The position numbers and the translations under genes were made by a program. Source: Treponema sp. (GTDB lineage Bacteria; Spirochaetota; Spirochaetia; Treponematales; Breznakiellaceae). From it: a stretch of DNA of 13,034 bases. A model generated the notes under the pieces. The model saw only the letters and a list, made by a program, of their open reading frames with translations. It was not told the DNA's origin and made no database searches. Where the stretch lies: contig JAISWN010000331.1 of NCBI GenBank assembly GCA_031271075.1, positions 1 to 13,034 of the forward strand, in the 5' to 3' direction. Within the stretch, counting starts at the first letter, position 1. Every line of letters begins with the position of its first letter. Below, piece after piece: positions 1 through 6,540 of the stretch.

Positions 1-120
1 AAAGTTCCGAGGGTTTTTGGAGAAAAATTTTAAAAAAAGCCGGGGAAACCGGCGGGAAGCGGGGCCGGGCGGGTAAGTCCGTGAGTTACTGAATAAACAT
101 ACGATGAAATGAATAAAAGA

Positions 121-135
121 TTACTAGATTAGTAA
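121..135. repeat. Perfect 6-bp inverted repeat, possible operator
   Basis: TTACTA and TAGTAA are perfect reverse complements separated by three bases, inside a locally AT-rich segment of an otherwise GC-rich window. This is the usual size and symmetry of a binding site for a dimeric repressor. No cognate regulator is visible in the window, so the role is inference. Confidence 0.35.
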
Positions 136-238
136 AGATAGTCCGGCCAAGCCGCCCGGGTGCACGTGAGGGCATAATTACGTAAATTTTTTCCAATTTG
201 ATTAAACCGCCACGCATCCCCGCGCCCTATATAGGGGT

Positions 239-292
239 GAGTTGAGCCGGTTCCAAAATCCGACATCTTGAAAGGGCCCGGCTTATCAACTC
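239..292 (+). repeat. Long imperfect stem in the lipoprotein leader
   Basis: GAGTTGAGCCGG (239-250) pairs with CCGGCTTATCAACTC (278-292) over 12 base pairs, with a three-base bulge (TTA) on the right arm and a 27-base loop. Together with the next hairpin (300-330) it would fold most of the leader between 239 and the ribosome binding site at 336. It could be a structured 5' untranslated region or part of an upstream terminator. No U-tract follows. Confidence 0.35.
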
Positions 293-299
293 AAAAACC

Positions 300-330
300 G
301 GGCTTCCCGGCCTTTCGGCCCGGGCTGCCC
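300..330 (+). repeat. GC-rich hairpin just upstream of the lipoprotein RBS
   Basis: CCCGGCC (306-312) pairs with GGCCCGGG (317-324) around a TTTC loop with one bulged C. GGGC (300-303) and GCCC (327-330) extend the stem beyond a small internal loop. It ends five bases before the Shine-Dalgarno sequence at 336. It lacks the T-run of an intrinsic terminator, so it may instead be a leader structure that affects mRNA stability or translation. Confidence 0.4.
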
Positions 331-349
331 AAATTGAGGAGGTCTCTTT

Positions 350-1387
350 ATGGATAAATTGGTCGTGTTCCGCCCGAACATCTTCCGGGCTCTCAGTCGG
401 GGGGTTTTTCTGCTCTGTGTCCTGTCCGCCTGTTCCACCGGGGAAATGGTGGAACAGATCCTCGGTTCCAGTTCGGAAGCCCCGGTCTTCCTTGCCTACC
501 GGCCCCTTTCCAGCCGGGAGGTCAGCTTTCAGTTTTCCCTTCCCGTAAAGGTCAGGTCCCTCAGCCTTGATCCCTCCCTGCCCGTTGAGTCCTCAAGCGA
601 AGGTTCCAATGTAAAGCTTACCCTGGGGGACCTGGGGGAAGACTACGCCGGGGGGGAACGGTTTATCGCGGATCTTCTGGTGGAAGACAGCGCCGGGAAT
701 ACCCTGAATGTGCTGATCCCTTTCCGCACCAGGAACGAGCGAGTTCCCTGGCTTCTCATCAACGAGCTGCGGACGGAATATTCCAAACCCAAGACGGAAT
801 TCGTGGAGCTAAAAACCCTGGAGGCCGGGAACCTGGGCGCCCTGCGTCTCTATATCGCCGGGAATACCAAGGCGCCCCTGGTGTTTGAGTTCCCCCCGGC
901 GGAAGTTGCCCAGGGCGAGTACATTGTCCTTCATCTGCGTACTTTGGATTCGGATACGGAGGCGGTGAATGAAACCGGGCCGGATCTGGCCCTTTCCAAG
1001 GGCACCGAGGCCAACAAGGAGGCCAGAGATTTCTGGATACCGGACTCCGCCAAGCTGCTTCACAAGACCGACACGGTTTACCTGACGGATCAGGATGACC
1101 GGATCATCGACGCGGTAATGCTGAGCGAAACTCCCGATTCCTGGTGGTCAAAAGAAGAATTTGTCCAGGCGGCGGACATGCTTTACCAGCAGGAGGCCTG
1201 GCTTTCCGGGGACGGGAACATACCCGGCCCCCAGGACGCGGTAATTGCCGGAAGTACCACCCTCACCCGCAGCATTTGCCGGGAAGAAAGCGTTTCCGAC
1301 AGCAACAACGCCGGGGACTGGTACATTACCGTCGCTTCCGGCGCGACTCCGGGAGGGCCGAACAACCCCAAACGTTACGAGGGGTAA
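350..1387 (+). CDS. Secreted lipoprotein with C-terminal lamin-tail domain
   Basis: A 345-residue predicted lipoprotein. The N-terminus has basic residues, a hydrophobic stretch (about 19-27) and a lipobox LSAC with the acylated cysteine at residue 28, so the mature protein should be membrane-anchored outside the cytoplasm. Residues about 45-130 look like an all-beta Ig-like domain. From about 135 the sequence LLINELR...EFVEL...LRLYIAG matches the start of a lamin-tail (LTD) domain, a beta-sandwich common in large secreted bacterial proteins and often linked to surface or nucleic-acid association. The ATG at 350 has a strong GAGGAGG seven bases upstream. No catalytic motif is seen and the function is unknown. 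It is separated from the eut genes by the convergent trxA, so it is probably not part of that pathway. Confidence 0.8.
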   Translation: MDKLVVFRPNIFRALSRGVFLLCVLSACSTGEMVEQILGSSSEAPVFLAYRPLSSREVSFQFSLPVKVRSLSLDPSLPVESSSEGSNVKLTLGDLGEDYAGGERFIADLLVEDSAGNTLNVLIPFRTRNERVPWLLINELRTEYSKPKTEFVELKTLEAGNLGALRLYIAGNTKAPLVFEFPPAEVAQGEYIVLHLRTLDSDTEAVNETGPDLALSKGTEANKEARDFWIPDSAKLLHKTDTVYLTDQDDRIIDAVMLSETPDSWWSKEEFVQAADMLYQQEAWLSGDGNIPGPQDAVIAGSTTLTRSICREESVSDSNNAGDWYITVASGATPGGPNNPKRYEG

Positions 1388-1446
1388 CCTCCCCTCTTTC
1401 GGCGCGGGTCAAAAGGGCCCGCGTTCTATGGGTTGCCCCGGTTTGT
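1388..1446. terminator. Convergent intergenic hairpin, possible bidirectional terminator
   Basis: The 59-base gap between the convergent lipoprotein and thioredoxin genes contains CGCGGG (1403-1408) and CCCGCG (1418-1423) around a nine-base loop. The position suits a shared terminator, but neither strand shows a clear T-run after the stem. The call is therefore tentative. Confidence 0.3.
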
Positions 1447-1770
1447 CTACACCAGGCTTTTAAACAGCCCCTCGATATCCTGTTTGGAGGCCGCGCCTAC
1501 CTTCTGCTGGACGGGGCTGCCGTCCTTGTATACCACAAGAGTGGGGATGGATACGATGCCGTGCCTGTCCGAAAGCGCCGTCTCCTTGTCCACATCGATC
1601 TTGCCAACCTTGATCCGGCCTTCGTACTCCGCCGCAAGCCGATCGATAATGGGGCCGATCATCCTGCAAGGCCCGCACCAGTCAGCCCAGAAGTCTATCA
1701 AAACCGGAATCGGGGATTTAAGAACCTCGGACTCGAAATTTTCGTTGGTTATAGTCATGCCTTTACTCAT
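1447..1770 (-). CDS. trxA: Thioredoxin
   Basis: A 107-residue thioredoxin of normal length, a cytoplasmic dithiol-disulfide reductase. The active site WCGPC lies at residues 31-35, preceded by the typical IDFWADW strand. The conserved cis-proline loop VSIPT has its proline at residue 76, and KDG follows as in the family. The start is uncertain. The ATG at 1770 has GGAG only one base upstream. The ATG at residue 5 (1758) would give MTITNENF, which also matches typical thioredoxin N-termini. A TTGCCT-N17-TATATT promoter-like pair lies directly upstream and would start the transcript close to the first ATG. The gene is divergent from eutA, and nothing links it to ethanolamine use beyond position. 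Confidence 0.95.
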   Translation of the reverse strand: MSKGMTITNENFESEVLKSPIPVLIDFWADWCGPCRMIGPIIDRLAAEYEGRIKVGKIDVDKETALSDRHGIVSIPTLVVYKDGSPVQQKVGAASKQDIEGLFKSLV

Positions 1771-1776
1771 GCTCCA

Positions 1777-1805
1777 AATATAATCATCCCGGCAGTTTCA
1801 GGCAA
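1777..1805 (-). promoter_or_regulatory. Candidate promoter for trxA
   Basis: On the minus strand TTGCCT (1805-1800) and TATATT (1782-1777) are separated by exactly 17 bases, a sigma-70-like arrangement. The expected start point is about 1770-1771, at the annotated trxA ATG. This implies a very short or absent leader, or initiation at the internal ATG at 1758. Confidence 0.4.
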
Positions 1806-1818
1806 TATCAGCGTTATG

Positions 1819-1847
1819 TTGTATCCGGGGCCTTTCGGTTGTACTAT
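1819..1847 (+). promoter_or_regulatory. Weak candidate promoter for eutA
   Basis: TTGTAT (1819-1824) and TACTAT (1842-1847) are 17 bases apart, but both hexamers match the consensus only partly. Transcription would begin near 1853-1855, at the eutA ATG. No Shine-Dalgarno sequence is visible between this site and the gene, which would fit a leaderless message. Tentative. Confidence 0.25.
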
Positions 1848-1853
1848 AAACCA

Positions 1854-3281
1854 ATGGGGCAGGATCTTATCAGCGTGGGCATAGACGTGGGGACTTCCAC
1901 GGTGCAGGTGGTTTTTAGCCGCCTTTCCATGGCGGATACTTCCGGGTATTTCTCCGCACCCCAGGTGGACATTGTAGAGAAGGAGCTGCTGTACAAGGGC
2001 GGTATCCACCAGACCCCCCTGCTTTCGGCGGAAACCCTGGATGTGGAGGGGCTGCGGGGTATCGTTACCGCCGAGTTCGCCCGGGCGGGGTTTCCGGAGC
2101 GCAAGGCGGATACCGGCGCGGTGATCATCACCGGGGAAGCGGCCCGCAAGGAAAACGCCCGGAGGGTGCTTGAAGTCCTAAGCGGACTGGCGGGGGATTT
2201 TGTGGTTTCCACCGCGGGCCCGGATCTGGAGGCGCTTATCGCCGGCCAGGGATCGGGCGCCCAGGACTGGTCAAGCCGTAATATGGCCCTGGCCGCGAAC
2301 ATGGATATAGGGGGCGGTACCAGTAACATTGTTGTCTTTTCAGGCGGCGCGGTTAAGGCAAGCGGTTCCTACGACGTGGGGGGGCGGCTGGTGCGGGTGG
2401 AGGACGGGCGCGTCCGCTCCGTGTCAAAGCCTGCCCGGGCCGCGGCGGACTGGAAGGACATATCCCTCCGTCCCGGCGACCCGGCGGACCCGGCCCTCCT
2501 GGGCGGGCTTTGCCAGGCCATGGCGGAGGTTCTTGAGATGGCCATGGGGCTTCGTCCGGCGGAACCTATCCTGGAAGAACTCCGTACCCCCGGGGCGGGG
2601 CTCTTCCGGGCCGATACCATTCCCGACGCGGTGTTTCTTTCCGGGGGCGTGGCCGATCTGGTGTATAACACGGGGGATGAAACCTTCGCCTACGGGGACA
2701 TCGGGGTGCTTCTGGGAAGGGCCCTGCGGCAAAGCAGGATCTGCAGCGGCCTGCGGCTTCTGCGGGGAGGGGAAACGATCCGGGCCACCGTGGTCGGCGC
2801 GGGCTCCTATACGGTAAGCCTTTCGGGGAGTACCATATTTTACACCCAGGGGGTGTTTCCCCTCAGGAACCTTCCGGTTTTGCGTCTTACGCCGGAAGAA
2901 GAGGCGGCCTGTTACCGGGGCGAGGGGGAGGAACTGTCGGAGAAGCTGCGCTGGTTTCTCGCCCAATACGATACGGAACGGCTTGCCATAGCCATAGCGG
3001 GGGCGCGTAATCCCGGTTATGCTGAATTAAACGCCGCGGCGGGGGCCTTTGCCCGGGCCGCGGAGGGGAATCTCCCGGCGGGATCTCCGCTTATCATCGT
3101 AACCGAGAGTGATATGGCGAAGGCCCTGGGCCAGTTGACCTATTCCCGTCTGGGGAAGGGAAGGCCGGCGGCGGTTTTAGATTCTATCCCCGCCAGGGAT
3201 CATACCTACCTTGATATCGGTATGCCCCTTATGGGCGGTATCGTGGTACCGGTGGTGATAAAGACACTGATTTTCGGATAA
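1854..3281 (+). CDS. eutA: Ethanolamine ammonia-lyase reactivating factor EutA
   Basis: EutA is an ATP-dependent chaperone of the Hsp70/actin-like superfamily. It exchanges damaged cobalamin for fresh adenosylcobalamin in the EutBC lyase. From the ATG at 1854 it has 475 residues, close to the roughly 467 of the E. coli protein. The N-terminus SVGIDVGTST (phosphate-1 motif, about residues 7-16), GAVIITGE, MDIGGGTSN (second phosphate motif, about 150-158), a later LSGGV, and the C-terminal YLDIGMPLMGGIVVPVVIK follow the E. coli order. A TTG five codons upstream (1839) could also start it, but ATG-GQDLISVGID matches the family better. Neither start has a clear Shine-Dalgarno sequence, unlike most genes in this operon. 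The gene stands apart from eutB because of the repeat element. Confidence 0.93.
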   Translation: MGQDLISVGIDVGTSTVQVVFSRLSMADTSGYFSAPQVDIVEKELLYKGGIHQTPLLSAETLDVEGLRGIVTAEFARAGFPERKADTGAVIITGEAARKENARRVLEVLSGLAGDFVVSTAGPDLEALIAGQGSGAQDWSSRNMALAANMDIGGGTSNIVVFSGGAVKASGSYDVGGRLVRVEDGRVRSVSKPARAAADWKDISLRPGDPADPALLGGLCQAMAEVLEMAMGLRPAEPILEELRTPGAGLFRADTIPDAVFLSGGVADLVYNTGDETFAYGDIGVLLGRALRQSRICSGLRLLRGGETIRATVVGAGSYTVSLSGSTIFYTQGVFPLRNLPVLRLTPEEEAACYRGEGEELSEKLRWFLAQYDTERLAIAIAGARNPGYAELNAAAGAFARAAEGNLPAGSPLIIVTESDMAKALGQLTYSRLGKGRPAAVLDSIPARDHTYLDIGMPLMGGIVVPVVIKTLIFG

Positions 3282-3290
3282 ACTTGGGGG

Positions 3291-3488
3291 ACTAGTATCC
3301 CGACAACTATGAAAGTGCGGCTTTGTTTCCCGGCGGGAAAACGCAAGGCTTGGCAGAGCGCAAGGGATAGAAGCGGAAATCCCGCAGACCCCCCGAGGGG
3401 GTCGAGGAATTGAAGCGGATAGCCCGGTTCCCGCCGTAGGCGGGAATGCGCCCAAATCCGCAAGTTTAATCGTGCGGGGGTACTAGTA
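3291..3488. mobile_element. MITE-like non-coding repeat element between eutA and eutB
   Basis: A 198-bp non-coding segment ends in ACTAGTA on both sides (3291-3297 and 3482-3488). The outer 35 bases of each end form an imperfect terminal inverted repeat. By ungapped comparison of 3291-3325 with the reverse complement of 3453-3487, 24 of 35 positions match, including the outer seven and an inner TGCGG-n-TTTG block. Inside are three perfect-stem hairpins: TTTCCC-ggc-GGGAAA (3326-3340), ACCCCC-cga-GGGGGT (3388-3402) and TTCCCGCC-gta-GGCGGGAA (3428-3446). No reading frame looks real. Size, ends and lack of coding capacity fit a miniature inverted-repeat transposable element. Because ACTAGT is itself palindromic, ACTAGTA may be either target duplication or element end. 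Confidence 0.6.
3370..3426 (+). repeat. Internal 15-bp direct repeat within the element
   Basis: GAAGCGGAAATCCCG (3370-3384) and GAAGCGGATAGCCCG (3412-3426) match at 13 of 15 positions, with start points 42 bp apart. They flank the ACCCCC/GGGGGT hairpin, giving the element a modular repeat-hairpin-repeat core. Confidence 0.6.
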
Positions 3489-3495
3489 CCAAAAA

Positions 3496-3500
3496 AGGGA
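3496..3500 (+). promoter_or_regulatory. Ribosome binding site deciding the eutB GTG start
   Basis: AGGGA at 3496-3500 lies six bases before the GTG at 3507. It is only eight bases beyond the end of the repeat element, so eutB keeps its own binding site outside the element. The nearer ATG at 3500 opens only a three-codon frame and can be ignored. Confidence 0.6.
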
Positions 3501-3506
3501 TGGGCG

Positions 3507-4880
3507 GTGTATAAAACGAATCTCGCGGGGCAGGTTTTTAGCTTTACCGATGTGAAAGAGGTCCTGGCCAAGGCAAACGAGGAGAAAAGCGGCGATATTC
3601 TCGCCGGGGTGGCCGCGGAAAACGCCATCCAGCGGGTCGCGGCAAAGCAGGTTCTCTCGGAAATGACCCTTTCGGAACTGAGGGAAAACCCCGTGGTACC
3701 CTACGAGGAGGATGAGGTTACCCGGCTGAACCAGGACGGGATCAATGAAACTATCTACGCCGAAATCCGGGGCTGGACGGTGGGGCAATTCCGGGAATGG
3801 CTCCTCTCTTACGAAACCAGCCCGGAGGCGGTACGCCGGGTCTCCCGGGCCCTCAGCGCCGAGATGGTGGCCGCCGTGGCGAAACTGATGACTAACCTGG
3901 ATCTGGTATACGCCGCCTCCCGTATCCGGGTACCGGCCCACTGTAACACTACCATCGGGCTCCGGGGCCGCATGGCTACCCGCTTGCAGCCCAACCATAC
4001 CACCGATAACGTGGAGGGGGTTACCGCCTCGGTTTTCGAGGGCCTTTCCTACGGCTGCGGGGACGCCCTCATCGGCCTTAACCCGGTTAACGATACGGTG
4101 GCGGGGGTAACGGAAATACTGAAACGTTTTGACGAGATAAAACGGAAATTTGAAATACCCACCCAGATCTGCGTGCTGGGCCATATCACCACCCAGATTG
4201 AAGCGTTGCGCCGGGGGGCGCCCTGCGACATGATCTTCCAGTCCATCGCGGGAAGCGAGAAGGGAAACACCGCCTTCGGCTTTACCACGGAGCATGTCCG
4301 GGAGGCCAGGGATCTGCTTTTAAGCCGGGGAACGGCCACGGGGCCGAATGTCCTTTACTTCGAGACCGGGCAGGGGAGCGAGCTTTCAAGCGACGCCCAC
4401 TACGGGGCCGATCAGGTAACCATGGAGGCCCGCTGTTACGCCTACGCCCGGGTTTTCGCGCCCTTCATGGTAAACACGGTGGTAGGTTTTATCGGCCCCG
4501 AGTACCTCTTTGACGGCAGGCAGGTTATCCGCGCGGGCCTGGAGGATCACTTTATGGGTAAGCTCTCGGGGCTGCCCATGGGCTGCGACTGCTGTTACAC
4601 CAACCACATGATGGCCGAGCAAAACGATATTGAAAACCTGGCTATGCTCCTTGGCCAGGCGGGGGTAAACTACATCATCGGCGTACCCACCAGTGACGAC
4701 ATTATGCTGAACTATCAAACCAACACCTACCACGATATTTCCGCCATCCGGGCAAGCCTGGGGCTGCGGCCTATCGCGGAATTTGAGGCCTGGCTTGAAA
4801 AGATGGGGATCTGGGAGAACGGAAGGCTCGGCAAACGGGCGGGGGATCCCACCCTGTTTACGGAGGAAGGGCTATCATGA
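3507..4880 (+). CDS. eutB: Ethanolamine ammonia-lyase large subunit EutB
   Basis: EutB is the catalytic (beta/alpha)8-barrel subunit of the adenosylcobalamin-dependent lyase that converts ethanolamine to acetaldehyde and ammonia in the microcompartment lumen. It has 457 residues against 453 in E. coli, and nearly every conserved block is present: FTDVKEVLAKANE, RVAAKQVLSEMT, TTIG, RLQPN, HITTQIEALRRGAP, IFQSI-GSEKG, YFETGQGS, DQVTMEAR, GFIGPEYL, GCDCCYTNH and DDIMLNYQT. R159, Q161, N192, E286 and D361 line up with the E. coli active-site R160, Q162, N193, E287 and D362 (offset of one), so the enzyme should be active. The start is a GTG. Its TGA overlaps the ATG of eutC by four bases (ATGA), which suggests translational coupling of the two subunits. 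Confidence 0.97.
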   Translation: MYKTNLAGQVFSFTDVKEVLAKANEEKSGDILAGVAAENAIQRVAAKQVLSEMTLSELRENPVVPYEEDEVTRLNQDGINETIYAEIRGWTVGQFREWLLSYETSPEAVRRVSRALSAEMVAAVAKLMTNLDLVYAASRIRVPAHCNTTIGLRGRMATRLQPNHTTDNVEGVTASVFEGLSYGCGDALIGLNPVNDTVAGVTEILKRFDEIKRKFEIPTQICVLGHITTQIEALRRGAPCDMIFQSIAGSEKGNTAFGFTTEHVREARDLLLSRGTATGPNVLYFETGQGSELSSDAHYGADQVTMEARCYAYARVFAPFMVNTVVGFIGPEYLFDGRQVIRAGLEDHFMGKLSGLPMGCDCCYTNHMMAEQNDIENLAMLLGQAGVNYIIGVPTSDDIMLNYQTNTYHDISAIRASLGLRPIAEFEAWLEKMGIWENGRLGKRAGDPTLFTEEGLS

Positions 4881-5848
4881 TTGAGGCCGCCGAACTGGGC
4901 GACATAGTCGCCGCCGTGGTGGAAGAATACCTTGGGGCCAGGGGAAAAACCGGACGGAAGGCCCCTTCCGCCATTCCTTCCGCCATACCCTCCGCCGTTC
5001 CTGAAGAAACATCCCCCTCCTGTGTCCGGGGGCAGGCGGGAAAGGACGAGCCGGTCTCTTCCCGCGAGATCCTGCCCGTCCCGGAAAGGGGGAAAAACGA
5101 AAACCAGGGCTTCCCCGCGAAGGCGGAACCTGTTGATCGGGGGGTAAAGAACCCCGGGGCCCTCAGGCGGATGCAGATCCTTACCCATGCCCGCATCGGG
5201 GTGGGCCGGGCGGGCCCCCGGCTGCGGACCGAAACCCTGCTCAAGCTGCGCGCGGACCACGCCGCGGCCCGGGACGCGGTTTTCCGGGACGTGTCCCGGG
5301 AACTCCTGGACGGCCTCGGGTTTCCCGTCCTGCAGAGCCGCTGCGGCGACCGGCGGGAACATATCACCCGGCCCGATCTGGGAAGGCAGCTTTCCGCTGA
5401 AAGCCGGGAGATCCTTCTGCGGCAGGGTGAAAAAGACCGGGACCTTCAGGTGATCGTGGCCGACGGGCTTTCCTCCCGGGCGGTGGAGGCCAATATCGCA
5501 AACCTCTTCCCGGTTATGCGGGAGGGGCTGGGTTCCCGGAACATCAGCATGGGGAAGCCTTTCTTTGTGCGCTACGGCCGGGTTGCCATAGAAGACGAAT
5601 TCGCCGAAAGCCTGGGGGCGAAGCTGGTATGCATCCTTATCGGCGAACGGCCCGGCCTTGCCACCGCCGAAAGCATGAGCGCCTACCTCTGTTACCAGGC
5701 CCGGGTGGGGCAGCCCGAATCCCGCAGGACGGTGGTGTCGAACATCCACGCCAACGGGCTTCCCGCGGTTGAGGCGGGGGCCTACCTCACGGATCTGATA
5801 GAGAAGATACTGCAAAATAAGGCCAGCGGGATAGACTTCAAAAAATAG
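4877..5848 (+). CDS. eutC: Ethanolamine ammonia-lyase small subunit EutC
   Basis: EutC contributes most of the cobalamin-binding surface of the lyase and carries the signal that targets the enzyme to the shell. It has 323 residues, longer than the 295 of E. coli. Residues about 1-23 form a likely amphipathic helix (IEAAELGDIVAAVVEEYLGA) of the encapsulation-peptide type known at the EutC N-terminus. Residues about 24-95 are a proline- and charge-rich linker with a three-fold PSAI/PSAV repeat. The catalytic domain starts near GVGRAGPRLRTETLL (108-122) and continues through HITRPDLGR, VIVADGLS, PFFVRYGR, EDEFAE, GERPGLATAESMSAY and VVSNIHANGLPAVEAGAYL. The gene has GGAGG upstream (4862-4866) within the eutB end. 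The long linker is the main oddity. Confidence 0.96.
   Translation: MIEAAELGDIVAAVVEEYLGARGKTGRKAPSAIPSAIPSAVPEETSPSCVRGQAGKDEPVSSREILPVPERGKNENQGFPAKAEPVDRGVKNPGALRRMQILTHARIGVGRAGPRLRTETLLKLRADHAAARDAVFRDVSRELLDGLGFPVLQSRCGDRREHITRPDLGRQLSAESREILLRQGEKDRDLQVIVADGLSSRAVEANIANLFPVMREGLGSRNISMGKPFFVRYGRVAIEDEFAESLGAKLVCILIGERPGLATAESMSAYLCYQARVGQPESRRTVVSNIHANGLPAVEAGAYLTDLIEKILQNKASGIDFKK
4964..4999 (+). repeat. Three 12-bp tandem repeats in eutC
   Basis: CCTTCCGCCATT, CCTTCCGCCATA and CCCTCCGCCGTT follow each other directly and encode PSAI-PSAI-PSAV. They lie in the linker between the predicted targeting helix and the catalytic domain. Unit-number changes by slippage would stay in frame and only alter linker length. 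Confidence 0.8.
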
Positions 5849-5857
5849 GCTGCCGGT

Positions 5858-5863
5858 AAGGAG
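5858..5863 (+). promoter_or_regulatory. Ribosome binding site deciding the eutL GTG start
   Basis: AAGGAG at 5858-5863 is eight bases before the GTG at 5872, supporting this unusual start codon. The next codons encode a short N-terminus before the conserved TTTILSMRIIPN strand. Confidence 0.7.
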
Positions 5864-5871
5864 TTTCGGGC

Positions 5872-6528
5872 GTGAAGGGCGATCCTGTTACAACAACTAT
5901 TCTCAGCATGCGGATCATACCCAACGCGGATCCGGATCTGTTGAAAAACCTGGGGGCGGAAGCGGGGGATCGGAGCCTGGGTATCATCACCACCGATTCG
6001 GACGATGTGTCCTATATCGCCCTGGACGAGGCCACCAAGCAGGCGGATGTGCGGGTTCTTTACGCCAGGAGCATGTACGGGGGGGCTAAAAACGCCTCCA
6101 CCAGCCTGGCGGGGGAGTTTATCGGCATCCTCTCCGGCCCCGGCCCTTCGGATATACGCAGCGGTCTTGAGGCCGCCGAATCCTGCATACGCTATGACGT
6201 GTGTTTTTACGAGGCCAACGACGAAGGCAGTATCTATTACCTGGCCCACTGTATTTCCCAAAGCGGCGGCTACCTTTCAAAGACGGCCAAGGTGAAGAAG
6301 GGCGCCTCCCTGGCCTATCTTATCGCCCCCCCGGCGGAGGCTATCCTGGGCCTGGACGCCGCGCTGAAGGCGGCCCGGGTAAGTACGGCGCTTTTTTACG
6401 GCCCCCCCACGGAAACCAACTTTGCCGGGGGCCTTTTAACCGGGGAACAGGCGGCCTGCCGCGCCGCCTGCGACGCTTTCGCCCAAAGTGTCCGCGATAC
6501 CGCCGCGGTTCCCCTGAGGCTTAAATAG
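5872..6528 (+). CDS. eutL: Microcompartment shell protein EutL (tandem BMC domains)
   Basis: EutL is a trimeric shell tile with two circularly permuted BMC domains and a central pore reported to open and close. At 218 residues it is almost the same length as the E. coli protein (219). The hallmark segments RSLGIITTDSDDVSYIALDE, ATKQADV, GGAKNA, YLAH-ISQSGGYLSKTA, AYLIAPPAEAILGLDAALKAA, PPTETNFAGG and LTGEQAACRAACDAF all follow the E. coli order. The two domains are roughly residues 1-105 and 106-218. It lies 23 bp after eutC and 12 bp before the aldehyde dehydrogenase, so shell and cargo are made from one message. No anomaly is seen. Confidence 0.95.
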   Translation: MKGDPVTTTILSMRIIPNADPDLLKNLGAEAGDRSLGIITTDSDDVSYIALDEATKQADVRVLYARSMYGGAKNASTSLAGEFIGILSGPGPSDIRSGLEAAESCIRYDVCFYEANDEGSIYYLAHCISQSGGYLSKTAKVKKGASLAYLIAPPAEAILGLDAALKAARVSTALFYGPPTETNFAGGLLTGEQAACRAACDAFAQSVRDTAAVPLRLK

Positions 6529-6540
6529 GGGGAGAGGAAC

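Larger units (their letters stand above)
1..349. other. Non-coding region with several inverted repeats
   Basis: No convincing gene is seen in these 349 bases. The left third holds a small GCCGG-ggaaa-CCGGC hairpin (39-53) and an AT-rich stretch (about 80-140). That stretch contains a perfect inverted repeat TTACTA-gat-TAGTAA (121-135), the shape of a small operator. Further right are TTACGTAA (178-185), the 12-bp palindrome CCCTATATAGGG (225-236), a long imperfect stem (239-250 with 278-292) and a GC-rich hairpin (300-330). The region probably holds the promoter and 5' untranslated leader of the lipoprotein gene at 350, and perhaps the end of an upstream transcript. I found no -35/-10 pair with normal spacing that I trust. 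Confidence 0.6.

Noticed and set aside
37-53. AAGCCGGGGAAACCGGC resembles the B12-box end of a cobalamin riboswitch
   Set aside because: It matches the box only with an inserted base and several mismatches. The sequence before it is A/T-rich and not a folded core, and the gene that follows is not cobalamin-related. A simple five-base-pair hairpin explains it.
198-233. TTGATT and TATATA as a promoter for the lipoprotein gene
   Set aside because: The spacing is 24 bases, too long for a sigma-70 promoter, and the second hexamer is part of the CCCTATATAGGG palindrome.
2329-2966. Long alternative-frame open reading frames inside eutA on both strands
   Set aside because: Their translations are Pro/Arg/Gly-rich, typical of out-of-frame reading of GC-rich codons, while the eutA frame matches its family along the whole length.
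3388-3402. ACCCCC/GGGGGT hairpin as an intrinsic terminator after eutA
   Set aside because: The stem is short and followed by CGAGG, not a T-run, and it lies in the middle of the repeat element.
3177-3628. Minus-strand open frames across the eutA-eutB gap
   Set aside because: They run through the hairpins and terminal repeats of the MITE-like element and into eutA and eutB. They have no family resemblance and no ribosome binding site, and look like shadow frames of GC-rich DNA.
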